DNA of 64,000 nt. It comes from Jaminaea rosea. Its lineage: Eukaryota; Basidiomycota; Exobasidiomycetes; Microstromatales. Both the position numbers and the translations under genes were made by a program. The notes beneath the pieces are model-generated. The model was given only the letters and a program-made list of their open reading frames with translations. It searched no databases and was not told the DNA's origin. The stretch is from NCBI RefSeq assembly GCF_003144245.1, contig NW_020289980.1, forward strand, positions 248,001 to 312,000, written 5' to 3'. Numbering within the stretch: the first letter of the stretch is position 1; the number at the start of each line of letters is the position of its first letter. This document shows positions 11,742-23,292 of the stretch, in pieces.

Positions 11742-14700
11742 GCTGTCGAGGGGCGACGAGGTCGTGCCGTACATTTCACCCCCCTCGTGACCATCGCTCC
11801 CGCTGTTGCTGGCTTTGGCGTCCTGGCCCTGATGCTGCTGCTGATATTCCGGAGCGTAGTAATGCTGGTAGCCGTGGTGAGGCTGCTGCTGGTACGATCC
11901 ACTGCTTCCCTGTTGGCTGTAGGGCTGAGGGTGGTGGTGATGCTGCTGGGCGTAGGCGCCCGGGTGAGGGTAAGGCATGAAGCTTTGAGATTCAGCAGCC
12001 TGGTGCTGGCCGATGGGCGAAAAGTGCTGGTAGTGAGAGAGCGTAGGAGCCTCACTACCAGCATACATGCTGTTGGTGGGAGGCGACATCGTCGTGTAGC
12101 TCTGGCTGTCAGCGCTCGTTGTCGTCGCGGGGCCGTGACCTCCAAGAGGGGTGAGGGTGGGGAAGCTCTGCGAGTGGTGCAGGCTGTGGCCGCTGGGCAT
12201 TTGGCTAGCTCCTGCGGTGGCGTTGGAGAAGCCGTAGGCGACGGCACCAGAGTGGACTGCGGGAGGGATGCTGTAGCCAGCCGAGCTCGTGGAGGTGGAA
12301 GCGTCCTCACGGATCGAGTACGTCGAGGAATCGCGCGCGTGATGATGGTGAGAGGGCCTCTGGTAAGGAGCAGAGCCAACCGAGGCGGTACGACGGTGAG
12401 TGGGGCGACGACCACCGCTGCTGGAGCTACCCTCGCGGCCATTGACGCTGAGCTCGTCGACGAAGAAGGGCGTAGGGTTCGAGGGCGAAGGCTCCGAGGT
12501 AGCGCAGTACTTGTTGACGATCTTCTTGAGAGCCTCTTCAAGGACCTTCCAGGGAAACACTTTGACGTCCTTCTCGATGTTGCGAGGCTTGGGATTGACG
12601 AAGCCCATGACCCGTTTGAAGAGGCGCTCCGTCTCCCACTTTGTCTTGGAGAGGGTGATGGGCCTGAAACCTTCCAGGTTGCGGCGGATGCGGTTCTTCT
12701 CCTCGATGACGAAACGCGTATGGATGATGGCCTCGAGGAGGTAGATCATGTCGACGCTCGTGATGTAGCATTCGTTCTTTTCCTCGGAAAAGATGCAGCT
12801 GACGACGATGGTGCTAGGATCATAGGCAGAAGGATGGAGGACATCGCAAAGGATGGTGATGTTGGTGCCGCTTTGGTTGCGCCAGAACTTGACGAGGCGA
12901 CGACCGTCGTTCCACTCTTCTTGGCTCCACCCAACGGTCATGTCGTTGAGGTTGTTGCCTACTTCGAGCCTGGCGCGAGAGCCAAGGCGGCCAGAACCAA
13001 TGGTGCGAGGGATGACGGGGGTGTCCTCGAGGATAGGGACCGACGTGAAGTGCGGAGGGATGATGGCCCGAGTAGCGTCTGGGTGTGGCTGCTGCAGAGG
13101 CCTGATCAATGGGCCGCTGTTGCCGCTCGTCAGGGGAGCTGGAGGAGGCATCATGCTGCCGCCGCCGGCATTCGAGGGACCGATGCTGACGCCGAGGCCG
13201 CTTCCAGCTCCCATGCTTGCTCTCATCGAGTTGGCCTCGCCGCCATGGATCTGGCTGCCTGTGAAGTTGGTGTGCCGGGCGTTGTCGCTCATGCTGACAC
13301 CGAAGTCTTGATGCGAATAAGGCGAAGGTGGAACGAGGAGCGACGACGAAGACGAGTGAGACGCCGAGTCGTGCGGGTGTTGCACAGACGGCACAGACGG
13401 CTCCAACGGAGGCCGAGTGACTGCAACAAAGACGTCGCAGTTGAGTGAGGGAGTGAGTGACAGAGAAAGGGGGGAAGGATTTTGGAAGTGAGGAGTGAGG
13501 ATGGAAGAGAAAGATGACAAGGTTGCAAAGTGAAGGGAAGACGGAGAAGAGATCGTGTCAGCTCAAAGCCTCCTCTTGTAGACATGGCTCAATGGCCTTC
13601 GCTCCTGCCATCGCCTTGTTTTCGACCCAGAAAAATGACGCCGGACCACGGCGCCGCGGCGAATGCGAACGCGAATGCGAACGCGAATGCGAATGCTCTG
13701 ACTTGGTCGCATCTCGTCGGAGGCGAACATCGACGTCTACGTTGAAGCAACGCAGTTTGAAACACAGGGACCAGGGGACCAATTGACGAACAAGCGACGG
13801 TCCCAACAAGTAGGCCGCCCTCGGCTGACGAAGGCGCTCAGCGGCCTCAGAAGTTGTCGTTTGAGGCCGGTCTTGGTCGCCGTGAGACGTCGACGTCGTT
13901 TCTGCTCCCTGAAGTCGAGCTGATGGCACGTCACTCGACTCGGGGTGCGTGCGGCTGGGGCAAGCGGGCGCACATCAATGCACGGGCAGGCCACTCCACT
14001 TCCGTCGGCGCTCGTACTCAAGCCCGCTGCAGCTGCGTCCCTCTTCTCACGACAATGCGCACAAGAATCACTCACCTTCTGAGCTGCTGCCATAGTGCAA
14101 GGGATGCTGGGGATGTTGCTGATGATGCTGCTGCTGGTGGGGCTGACCGTAATGGGCCCCACCGACAGCGGTGACCCCACCGCTGCCAGGCATAGAGTTT
14201 TGTCTCGCAACACCCAAGCCACCAGTACCAAATGGAGGCATTCCCACGCCTAATCCGATAGTCCCCGCCGCCGCGTTCGAGGGGAAGGGACCATCCATGT
14301 CTGGGATCGTGGATGTCAGTGAACCGTCAGCCCAATCCGCAGAGCATCCAGAAGAGGAACCTGCGCTCGCGGAGCCATACTCACGTAACCTCCGATCAAT
14401 TCCCCTAACGGGTAAGGATGACGATGACGATGACGATGATGATGACGAAGACGGCTGTGCGGGCATGGATGAACCAGCTACTGGTCCGCTGCCTGTCCCT
14501 GCAGCTGTTCCAAATCCTGCGTGGTAGAAGCTTGGACTCGCAGGAGGTGGTGGTCCTCCTCCCATCGCGAAGTTGTGCGATGACAACGACGATGATGACA
14601 TCGACGATGGTGGCTTTGAAGAGGAAGGCGGGAAGCGCAAGCTTGAGCCAGGATGCGGTGAATTGGAGTGAGCCTGTCCACCGCCGCCGAGGGACATGGC

Positions 14701-15305
14701 AGCAGTAGCTCCCGTCATCGGTGACAAGGACGAGGGTCCAGCAGCTTGGTGGCTACTGCTGGTGAGACTGAGGACGGGAAATGACGCTGGACGTCGAAGA
14801 CTTTGCAAGCGGACGTCATCAAGCTCTCGATCGCCAGATGTACGCTTCAGCGATCGAAGTGAGGACTCTGAGACAAGGGAGGGTCGGACGAGAAATGGCG
14901 TGTGAGCAGGTAATGAATGAGCTACGCTCTTCGCTACATCATCGACTTCCATCTAACTTGTTGACACTCACCTGGACTGAAGAGCGAATTCATCATGCCA
15001 GGCGACTTCGCATCAAGAGACATGCCACCAGGCTGGTACAGAGGAGCCGCATCACTCATTGATGAACTGTAGGAGGCGCTTGGTCCGGCTATGCCGCCAC
15101 TGCTGCCTTGGCTACGAGCTTGGTAGTTGAAGGTCGACGGCGTGTATGGACCGGCGCTGCCCGGCGGCGCTTGGGCCTGTTGCTGGAATGAGGATGCTTG
15201 CAGCGGAAAAGGGCGAGCAAAGCTATCAGAGGTAGCTGGATACCTCTGTCGTCCCGCAGCCGATCCGCCCTGCTGCTGGCCGTAGCCCGAGTAGTTGGGC
15301 TCCAT
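11667..15305 (-). CDS. medA: Medusa/Med1-type developmental regulator
   Basis: Three exons (14972-15305, 14076-14867, 11667-13420) join in phase to 959 residues from ATG 15305, which has a good context. An in-frame ATG at 15524 would add 73 residues. The N-terminal half is Ser/Gln/Pro-rich. The conserved core in exon 3 includes GWSQEEWNDGRRLVKFWR, YITSVDMIYLLEAIIHTRF, VIEEKNRIRRNLEGFRPIT and PKPRNIEKDVKVFPWKVLEE, which is the signature of Aspergillus MedA, Fusarium Ren1 and Ustilago Med1. These are nuclear regulators of conidiation, mating and virulence genes without a classical DNA-binding domain. The C-terminus is His/Gln-rich and ends in an alanine run. The second intron (13421-14075) is 655 nt, about ten times the local norm, with a strong pyrimidine tract before its acceptor. 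Confidence 0.85.
13659..13696. repeat. GCGAATGCGAAC minisatellite
   Basis: A 12-nt unit GCGAATGCGAAC occurs twice in tandem, followed by GCGAATGCGAATGC. It lies inside the long second intron of the MedA-type gene. Confidence 0.85.
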
Positions 15306-18042
15306 CTTCGCTGGATTTGAATTGCAGCTGGAGCTTGCACTGAAGAGTGAGCTCTGGTACAAGTCAGGAAGTCCACTGGGGCCCGTCGATGCCAAGAGCG
15401 AGGTCAAGGACAAAGGCGGTGCAGCCAACGTTGTATCGCCCAGCTTCGACGAGGACGACGAAGGCTGGAAGAGGCGATGGCTTGTAGTGAGGTCGGCACC
15501 CAAGGCAGGCGGCGCGTGGAGCATAGGATGACGATCCTGATACGGTGTTACAATGGCGTCACGCGTCGGCGCAAAGCGACCTCGGATCGCGATGGCGATG
15601 GCACCAAGGTGTGGCGCAGCGTCACGACTGGTGCAGCTGGTCGCCCTTGGACGTGGGCGTTACCGAGGAGGACGACGAGGAGGGGCCGCCGGCTAGGAAA
15701 GGTGGTCCGACGGCGTCCAAGGTGATGCTGTCCGCTGTCGTATGGCAGAGATGCCGTCGAGAATATACGAGGGAAAAGCAGGAACAGGTTTCAGAGGGTT
15801 CAGGGAGACGTCGACAATGATGGACGAGTAGGAGGAGGAGGAAAAGGTGACAATGTACGGTGGGGTAGCAAAGATGGGAAAGACAGAGGCGAAACAGATT
15901 AGTTGGTTGACGCAAAGTGAGATGAGACTGTCAGCATGAGCGAGACAAAACTGCAGCTGACACAAGGCTCAACGATCTTTCACTCACCAGCTACGACGGG
16001 CGGCAATCGCCCTAGTATGACGGCGTCGTTGGCTCACCGTACAGCCGCTTGCGGACGGAGGCCCAGGCGCGTCCTAGTGGCCAAGCAAAGGCAGTAACGT
16101 GAATCCAGCTCCGCCGGGCAGAGCCTACGGTAGGCGGTAGCTTCTCGCCAAAGTCAAAGTGCCACTGGGTGAGATGCGGGTTACACCACCACCGCCGCCG
16201 CGTTCAGCTCAACGCCGTCGGAGAGACGTGAGGAGCCAGTGTCGCTCCGCTACAAGGGGTTGGCGAACGCCGTTTACGCCCAGACTCCTGGCGGCAAAAG
16301 TTCGATGAAGGCTACTCCGCCTCCAGAGCTGTTGGCTCATCGAGTTCTAGCAGAGAGAGCGCCCCTTGAATGAAAGTTCAAGATGCCTCGCTCCCGGACG
16401 AATCGGAGGTTAGCTATGGAAGCTCGCAACGCTCTCCGCCTGGGCTTAAGGTCTGGCGGCCCACTGGATTCGTTCTTCCTCGGGGGTAGCGAGGCAGTGT
16501 AGCAGGAGCTGGTACTGCGCCGTCGGAAAAATGTAAGCCTTTGGACCCAGAGGTCGGAGGTGAAAGAGGCGCAGCCTCGTAGCCAGCCCCCCTGCTTCGT
16601 TGTGGCGGCACTATCGACCCAAACAAATGCGGTCGCGAGCGAGGAATGCGCGCGATGACACTACACCAGCGACGAGCGACGAAGACGCACATCCCGCTCA
16701 GTGTGGCTGTTCGTACATCGGGTGCTAGCGTTTCCTTTCACTGTTGAGTCTCCTGGCTGTCGTCTGACGCAAGTCAGTAGCTATCGACTCTCAACCCTAT
16801 CCGGCTGATACAGAAGACCAGCCTCGTGTGCTCGTGTCTCCCTCACGCGGTCGTCCCTTCCTTCATCCAGCTTTCCCTTCCTGCGCTCTGCCCTCCCTGC
16901 CTCGCCACGTACTTTGCGCCAGACATGCACGCTGCCAGACCCATCTCCGTCTGTGCGTCCGCAACTTTTCGTCATCATCGTCGTTTGGGACGCTGCTGGA
17001 GGGGGAGGGGTAGTTGAGAACACGAGCCTCCCTAAGCGTCGCCGGTGTCGTCTGGCTTTCGCATTCGCCGCATACGGAACCTGGGGCGGGCTAGGCCAAC
17101 AACTCCGCTGCAAGGCCGCGCTGCGACTGGCGGCAATCGCTGGCTGGCGAGCGAGGGGGCAGCCGCGGCACACATGAACGCGGACTCGCGCCGCGCTTTT
17201 CTCTTTCTGCCATCCGTCGTCGGCCTCTCGTGCGCTCCCTCACTCCCAAGAATCTGGGAAAGGCGGCAGGCGCATCTTTCTTCGAGGCAACAATGACACC
17301 ACGGCAGCGCGCCTGGCGTCCTTTGATTTGATCGTCTTCCCTGGCATTTCAAAGGCCCGCAAATGCCGCGCTGGCCAAATCCCTACCAGCTAGCCAGCCA
17401 GAAACGTCAAGCGGCGGATGGAAGCAGCACGACATCGACTGAATGGAGTCGTTGTTACGGGGTATGGTCGGCCTGCTCGGCATCCTTTGACGACCTCTTG
17501 TCTGCTTGTCATCCTCGCTCGTCTATCTCACAGGTCGCTTGATCATCTTGACCCTCGCGCGTTTCCTTAGTTCAGATCGCTCATCTGTCTGTCCCATTGG
17601 CCTGGGAGCGGTGGCGGCGGTGTCGCGGCAAATGCGTGCGGAAGCGAGCGCAATACTCCTTGCTCGGCAGCCTTCGTCGAGACGACCTCGGCCCTCGCCA
17701 CGGGTCTTTGTCTGCCCGGCTGGGCTATGCAATTGTCAGTCCTGGGTGTGGTCAAGTCGTGATCATTTGATGAGCGAAAGGATGAATGAGAGGACGAGGA
17801 GGTCGCCATACGCGAGCGAGCTTGGGCGCTGAGCAAAGAGAGCAAGGCGTAAGAGCTCCCTTTTGATCGGGAGCTCGGTCGCAAGCAGGATCATTATCAT
17901 CATTCATTTACAAGCGCGCGAATCCCAGTTGAGATCCAATTGACACCGCCGATCGATGGTCGAGCATCTAGTTGCTGCGATCGCGAGCGAACATCGACGA
18001 TGAGCTTCGTGCTACCACAGTGTCGTCTTCACCGCAACCCGC
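15306..18042. promoter_or_regulatory. long upstream region of the MedA-type gene
   Basis: About 2.7 kb between the chosen MedA start and the aldehyde dehydrogenase stop, both on the minus strand; it includes the alternative 15524 start. No conserved coding sequence was found in any frame, and I found no tRNA-like B-box context. On the minus strand, a GTGAGT donor at 15987 and a CTGACAG acceptor ending at 15928 would make a 60-nt intron, which suggests a spliced 5' leader. Elsewhere I see only short unrelated open frames. Confidence 0.5.
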
Positions 18043-20099
18043 TCACAGTTTGCTCTTGGCGAACCAGTTGGTGAGTGCAGGCTCCGTCTCCTCCCAGATA
18101 TGCTTCTTCTCGATGTACTCGTCGCTATGTGCGCAAGCGAGAGAGAAGTTATACATGGTCAGCTTTGCTTGCGAGACTCATCGCGTCGCCTGACACGTCG
18201 AACTCACAGTCCAGAGGGGCCAAGCTCCCTTCCGTTGCCGCTCAAGCCGTAACCTCCCCACTCTCCCGCGGGAGAGAAGGGCCCATAGTTGTTGATCCAA
18301 ATCGTGCCGTGGCGCATGCGACGAGCTACCCTGTGCGCCTTCTTCGTGTCGCCGGACTGCACACCGCCGGCCAGGCCGTACTTGGTGTCATTAGCCAAGT
18401 AGATGGCCTGCGCCTCATCGCCATCTTTGAAACGCTCTACAGTCAAAATCGGCCCGAACGTCTCCTCCTGTACGATACGCATCGAGCGATCGCACTTGTC
18501 GAAGACGGTCGGAAGGAAGAAGAAGCCCTTGGCCAAGTCTGGGTGCTGCTTGGGGTCAGGACGCGACCCACCGCACAGCAGCTTTGCTCCCTCGGCCTTT
18601 GCGACGTCGATATAAGCCTCGACCTTCTTGAGGTGGGCTTCCGACACAAGTGGGCCAGTCTCGGTGCTCTCGTCGAAGCCGCTGCCCATCTTGATCTGTT
18701 TGGCCTTCTCCACCACTCCCGCCACGAGCTTATCGGCGATGCTGTCCTCGACGATGAGGCGAGCTCCGGAGGAGCAGACTTGTCCCGAGTGAAGGAAAAC
18801 GGCTGTTGTCACATTGTCAATCGCGAGATCGAGGGGCATGTCCGCAAAGACAATGTTGGGATTCTTGCCACCCAGTTCGAGGCAGCAGCGCTTGACACCC
18901 TCTGCGCACGACTTGATGATACGGCGGCCCGTTGCCAGACCGCCAGTGAAGCTGACAAGGTCAACGTCGGCGTGCTGGCAGATTGTGTCGCCGATGTTGC
19001 TGCCGGCAGCCGTAAGGAGCTGCACAGCTTTGGCGGGGAAGCCGGCCTCGACGAGGAGCTTAGTGAGGTGGATGGTGGTCAGTGGGGTCACCTCGGAGGG
19101 CTTGATGATGACGACGTTACCCGTCGCGAGAGCGGGTGCGAGCTTCCAGCAGATCTGGAGGAGCGGATAGTTCCAGGGCGAAATGAGTGTGCAGACGCCC
19201 ACGGGCTCGTTGCGAATGACGTTCTTTGCAGACGAAGGGAGGAACTCGCTCTTGACGACTTTCTCCTCGTCAACTTCCAGGGCCGCCTTTGCGTAGAAGC
19301 GGAAAGTGGCAGTGACATCGTCGACATCTCCCTCTGCCTCGCGCATCGTCTTTCCAGTGTCATGCACTTCGAGCTTGGCCAGGATAGCCTTGTCTCGCTG
19401 GAGGAAGTCTGCGGTCTTATTGAGGAGGGCTACGCGGTCTGCACACTTGAGGTGAGGCCAGTCGGAAGTGTCGAAGAAGCGCTTGGCAGACTCGATGGCT
19501 CGCTCTGCGTCCTTTGTGGTCGCCTCGTCGACGTAGGTGTGGACGCTGCCGTCGTAAGGGTTGATGACCTCGCGGGACTGGCCGTCAGATGAGTGGCACC
19601 ATTGGCCATCAATGAAGAGGGTAGGCTCAGGGGCCTGCTTCGATGAGGTTGACATATTGCGGATGAGCTGCGGAGAGAGCAATGGGAGTCAGGACTGTGC
19701 TCTGGTGTCTACAAGGACTGCGCTTGACTTGTCTGCTCCGTCGCTCCCGCTCCTCCGCGGCATGCATACATTCAGCTGATACACTATCGCAGCATGCTCG
19801 CCGGATCGATGCCTCGGCGAGCTAAGAGTTGGATTGTTCACGATGTTTACGGTACTTGTTTCATCACAAAAACTGCCGCCGGAGGAGCGAGGAGCGCTAC
19901 AGTAGATACTCACAATGTAGTGAGAAGGTTCCGAAGCTGTGGAGGCCGTCGAGGGAGGAAGAAGCGGCCAAGGTCGGGGCTTAATAGGACTTGCTTGTCG
20001 CGCTACTACTGTGCTGATACAACGAGTGCGTGATGCAGATAGGCTGAGGCGATTGAGAAGTGAGGGTGTCAAAAGGGGTCTTGTCGAGATGGACAGCAT
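18043..20099 (-). CDS. aldehyde dehydrogenase (betaine-aldehyde type), with mitochondrial leader exon
   Basis: The body is exon 18208-19667 plus final exon 18043-18124. From the internal ATG at 19655 it gives 509 residues, the normal ALDH length. Visible hallmarks are SPWNYPLLQICWKLAPALA, SFTGG, catalytic Glu260 in LELGGKNPN, catalytic Cys294 in GQVCSSGAR and EETFGPILTV. The family oxidises betaine aldehyde or related aminoaldehydes with NAD(P)+; the true substrate cannot be told. An upstream exon, 19914-20099, joins in phase through a GTGAGT donor and a CTCTCCGCAG acceptor and adds 66 residues beginning MLSISTRPLLTPSLLNRLSL. This is Arg/Ser/Leu-rich and almost free of acidic residues, as in mitochondrial presequences. 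Both starts may be used, giving mitochondrial and cytosolic forms. The leader puts the start 256 bp from the divergent neighbour. Confidence 0.88.
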
Positions 20100-20355
20100 T
20101 CAACCTCTGTTCTCTTTGAATCATTTGGCGACAAGTTGCTGCAGCTCTGTGGGCCCACCGCCCTTGACAAAAGTCGATTCGGGCCTCCGTCTCGAGGCAA
20201 GTTGGCCCACGGCCCCCCGAGGCCGAGGGACGGGAGCATGGATTTTGCGATGCGAGCAACAGTGGACGGAGGAAGAGGGAGCGAGAGGCAACGAGCGAAG
20301 CTTTGCTTCTGCTCATCAAAGCCACAGGCCTGCCACTCACAACTCACAACTCAGC

Positions 20356-23292
20356 ATGCCGGCTGCGTTATCTGGTCATCCTTCTCTGACGCCGCCGACG
20401 GTCTTGGGATCGTACGGTTTGCCGCCTGGGCGAGCGGGTGACTCTCTACTCCAGACATCGGCCGCTTCATCGTCTCGCCTCTCTCATGCTGCCATTGGGG
20501 AGGCAGTCAAAATCTCCTCCGGTACTGTTAGGAGGGCAAGAGGTCTCTTTGCGACAATTGTGGCCGGCAATGCCGTCACACTCTATGATGTGAGTATCGT
20601 CACTCTCTCAGACGTCGCCGTGAAGCCTGTATCTGACCTGCCCGCCCTCGTCCACCAGGCCGCTAATTTGACGCCAGTCCAAAGCTTCACCCTTTCCCCT
20701 ACGGCACAGCCTTGCACACCTCCTCTCGTCACCCTTCAGTCCATCAGCAAAACCGCAACTCTACGTACCACGTACGTCGGCGTCACTTCGTCCACAGGTC
20801 AGGGCTGCGAGTTGTGGGCATGGTCAGAGCGCCTCGAGACAAGGGCAAAGCAAAGCGCTAGCGCCAACAAGGTCGTCGTTTCCCTTGCCGAGCCAGTAGC
20901 ATCGCTCCATGCTCTAGCTTCAGGAGACATCCTGGCACGGAATTCGAACGGCCAATTCGGCATGATCAGCAGGACAACTCCCCTCGATGCTGAGCCTTCT
21001 CAGTTCGCCGTCTTTGCATTGCAAGGCGAAGCCATCCAAAGCCAAGCGTCGAGCTCCAGTCATTCCGTGGTGCACTCTCTGTCCATCCTGGACTCCGCCG
21101 CAGCCGCACAGATGATGGCCAATGGCGGCAGCTTGGGCGAAAATGCCGTTGCCGTCGTCGTCGCAGTCACGTCAGCCGGTCACAGCGAAGGCGCGAGCTC
21201 AAATACAGCCAAGGATGCAAAGAAATCAAGGAGGAGAAAATCAGCAATGGAAGTTATCGATGCTGCAGAGAGCAGCAAGTCAAGTAGGGATGCAATCGCT
21301 CCTGTCGGTGAATTGCTTATTACCGCGAGCATCATCAGCAAGACAGACGCTGGCCAGGCGGTCAAAGAGCTTGGCACCGCCGCACTTGCTGGCCAGAGTG
21401 CCGCTTCGATTATCGACCTACACCTCTACCATGACGGAAAGCTCTCCATGTTGACAAGGCACGGCGATATCAAGCTCTGTCAACTCAGCATCGGCGCCAG
21501 CGGCGTCTCCATCACTCCGACACGGACCACGTTATTGGCGCACATTTCCCCCGCTCCCTTCCCCTCAAGACCTGCCGCCGTCATCCGTCTCTCCTCCTCA
21601 CATCTTCTCATCCTCCTCCATGCAGTCAGCGGGCCAAGCTCAGGCAAGCTTGCGGCATTGATCTGGGACACAGAACTTGATGCTGTGCTTGTCGCCTCTG
21701 ACTTCCCCATGCTGGCCGCTGCCGGGTTGACGGACGATGAGCAACGCATTGCGATCAGTCTCGCTCGTGTCGGCGGGTCTCAGGTTGTGGTCAACGTCAG
21801 CTACTGGGGCCATACGCCGACGCAGGAAGCGGTGTTGAGCGTCTTTTGGGCCTTGCCCTTCTTCATTCCAGAGGGAAGCGTGCTGCGCCATGCTCTTGGC
21901 AAGGGGCCGCTCACCAAAACCTGGCTACGTGAGACTGAGAGCGCTGCAATGCCGGCGTCCAAGAAGGAGGAAGGCTCTGCTACAGGCCTCCTGCCTTCCC
22001 AGTCGGATCTCCTGGTCAAGATGCAGAAACTATCTAGCCAGGTAAACGAGGCAGCATACACCGAGATGGACATTCTCTTCACTGCCTGGCTGGCCGAAGA
22101 ACAGGAACGCTTGCGTCTGGCGTGGGAGCAGGAACAGGCCAAGCGTGCGCAAGACGAGGCAGACGAGGCGGCTGCAGCGAACGGCGGAGCTGACGAGGAC
22201 AGCGAAAGCGAAGGCGAGAAAGCTGCGGATGAGGGCGGAGAGGCACAGCGCCAAGCTGCATCGGCTAGTCGCAAGTCGAACCGCGATTCACCGCCAAAGC
22301 CGCAGCTTTCCTATTCATTCGTCAAAGCGCTACTAGACGTGGCGCTGCCGCCTGCCAAGAGCGGAACGTCTTCGTCGTACGCACGCAAAATCGTCTCCTA
22401 CCTCGTCGAGCGTCGAACTCTCAGCTGCGGGATGTTTACTGGGACAGAGCAGAGCCTGATCGGGCGTCTGCGAGCACGCAATGACTGGCAGCAGATCGTT
22501 GCGGTCCTCCGTATGGTATCGGACGTGAGCGAGTCGGAGCTCGTTAGCCTCCTCATCGAGGTGCTCAAGAGCCAAAGAGCCGGCAGCAATGGCAGCGAGG
22601 GCGTTGAGGCCAAGCCGTCCCTGGAAAGCTTCCTCTCCCTCTTCCTGTCCCTGTCGGTCTCACGGCCCCTCCTCCGCAGCACCCTGCATGGCCGCATAAC
22701 ACAAGTCGACGATGTGGTGTCCCTCATCCAAGTGGTCACCACCTGGCTTCAAGAGAGAGCCGTCGAGCCGTTGGACCTGAATGCCCTCCTCGTGGAATTG
22801 CCTCAGTCATCGTCAGGCAAGCTGAGCAAGAACCAGCGAAAGCGTCTAGGCAAGGAGGGCCGCGTCAAGGTGCCCGCAACCCCCGACTTGATCCAGTTCG
22901 CCATGGACCTGATCGACGTCTACTTCCCGCTTCTACTCAACTCCCCCTCTTCCCTTCCTGCCTTGCGAGCCCTGGAGAAGCCCTTGGCCGTGCACCTCGG
23001 GACATGCGAGCAGCTTTCCCTCCTTCGTGGGCCGCTCGACGCTTTTGCGAGGGTAGAAGCTGATAGAAAGTTAGCCGCGGAGTATGAGGCAACAGTGAGG
23101 CACGCCCAGCAGCAACAGCGTCATCGTGATCCCAGGATCGCGAGGAGGGCCGCTGCAGAGGGCGGAGTGGAAGAGAAGAGTCAGACTGGTGGTGGAGCCA
23201 CCGTGGCTGGGGCGATGAAGAGTGCTAGATTGCAGGCGCTCGAGAACAGTGCGCTTGTTGGGCCGTACAGTGTTGAGACGCTCGAAGTCTAA
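20356..23292 (+). CDS. putative nucleolar beta-propeller protein (t-UTP Utp8/NOL11 type?)
   Basis: A single exon encodes 978 residues. The first ~550 residues look like a divergent beta-propeller (alternating short hydrophobic strands, e.g. RARGLFATIVAGNAVTLYDV and HLYHDGKLSMLTRHGDIKLC) without clear WD motifs. It is followed by a coiled, charged stretch rich in Glu/Gln/Arg, an acidic segment (EDSESEGEKAADEGG), and a helical C-terminal part that includes SKNQRKRLGKEGR, a basic motif frequent in nucleolar proteins. This arrangement resembles Utp8 or NOL11, subunits of the t-UTP complex that starts pre-rRNA transcription and processing. I could not confirm the family from memory, so the function is tentative; that this is a real gene is secure from its length and coding bias. 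Confidence 0.6.
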   Translation: MPAALSGHPSLTPPTVLGSYGLPPGRAGDSLLQTSAASSSRLSHAAIGEAVKISSGTVRRARGLFATIVAGNAVTLYDVSIVTLSDVAVKPVSDLPALVHQAANLTPVQSFTLSPTAQPCTPPLVTLQSISKTATLRTTYVGVTSSTGQGCELWAWSERLETRAKQSASANKVVVSLAEPVASLHALASGDILARNSNGQFGMISRTTPLDAEPSQFAVFALQGEAIQSQASSSSHSVVHSLSILDSAAAAQMMANGGSLGENAVAVVVAVTSAGHSEGASSNTAKDAKKSRRRKSAMEVIDAAESSKSSRDAIAPVGELLITASIISKTDAGQAVKELGTAALAGQSAASIIDLHLYHDGKLSMLTRHGDIKLCQLSIGASGVSITPTRTTLLAHISPAPFPSRPAAVIRLSSSHLLILLHAVSGPSSGKLAALIWDTELDAVLVASDFPMLAAAGLTDDEQRIAISLARVGGSQVVVNVSYWGHTPTQEAVLSVFWALPFFIPEGSVLRHALGKGPLTKTWLRETESAAMPASKKEEGSATGLLPSQSDLLVKMQKLSSQVNEAAYTEMDILFTAWLAEEQERLRLAWEQEQAKRAQDEADEAAAANGGADEDSESEGEKAADEGGEAQRQAASASRKSNRDSPPKPQLSYSFVKALLDVALPPAKSGTSSSYARKIVSYLVERRTLSCGMFTGTEQSLIGRLRARNDWQQIVAVLRMVSDVSESELVSLLIEVLKSQRAGSNGSEGVEAKPSLESFLSLFLSLSVSRPLLRSTLHGRITQVDDVVSLIQVVTTWLQERAVEPLDLNALLVELPQSSSGKLSKNQRKRLGKEGRVKVPATPDLIQFAMDLIDVYFPLLLNSPSSLPALRALEKPLAVHLGTCEQLSLLRGPLDAFARVEADRKLAAEYEATVRHAQQQQRHRDPRIARRAAAEGGVEEKSQTGGGATVAGAMKSARLQALENSALVGPYSVETLEV

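Noticed and set aside
11787-13448. 553-codon plus-strand frame opposite the MedA exon
   Set aside because: It is the antisense shadow of the conserved MedA core; its residues show the Arg/Val/Ala bias of a reverse reading.
13421-14075. Intronic C/D-box snoRNA in the long MedA intron
   Set aside because: No RTGATGA box was found on the sense strand.
18075-19592. 505-codon plus-strand frame opposite the aldehyde dehydrogenase
   Set aside because: Antisense of a gene with intact catalytic motifs; no domain of its own.
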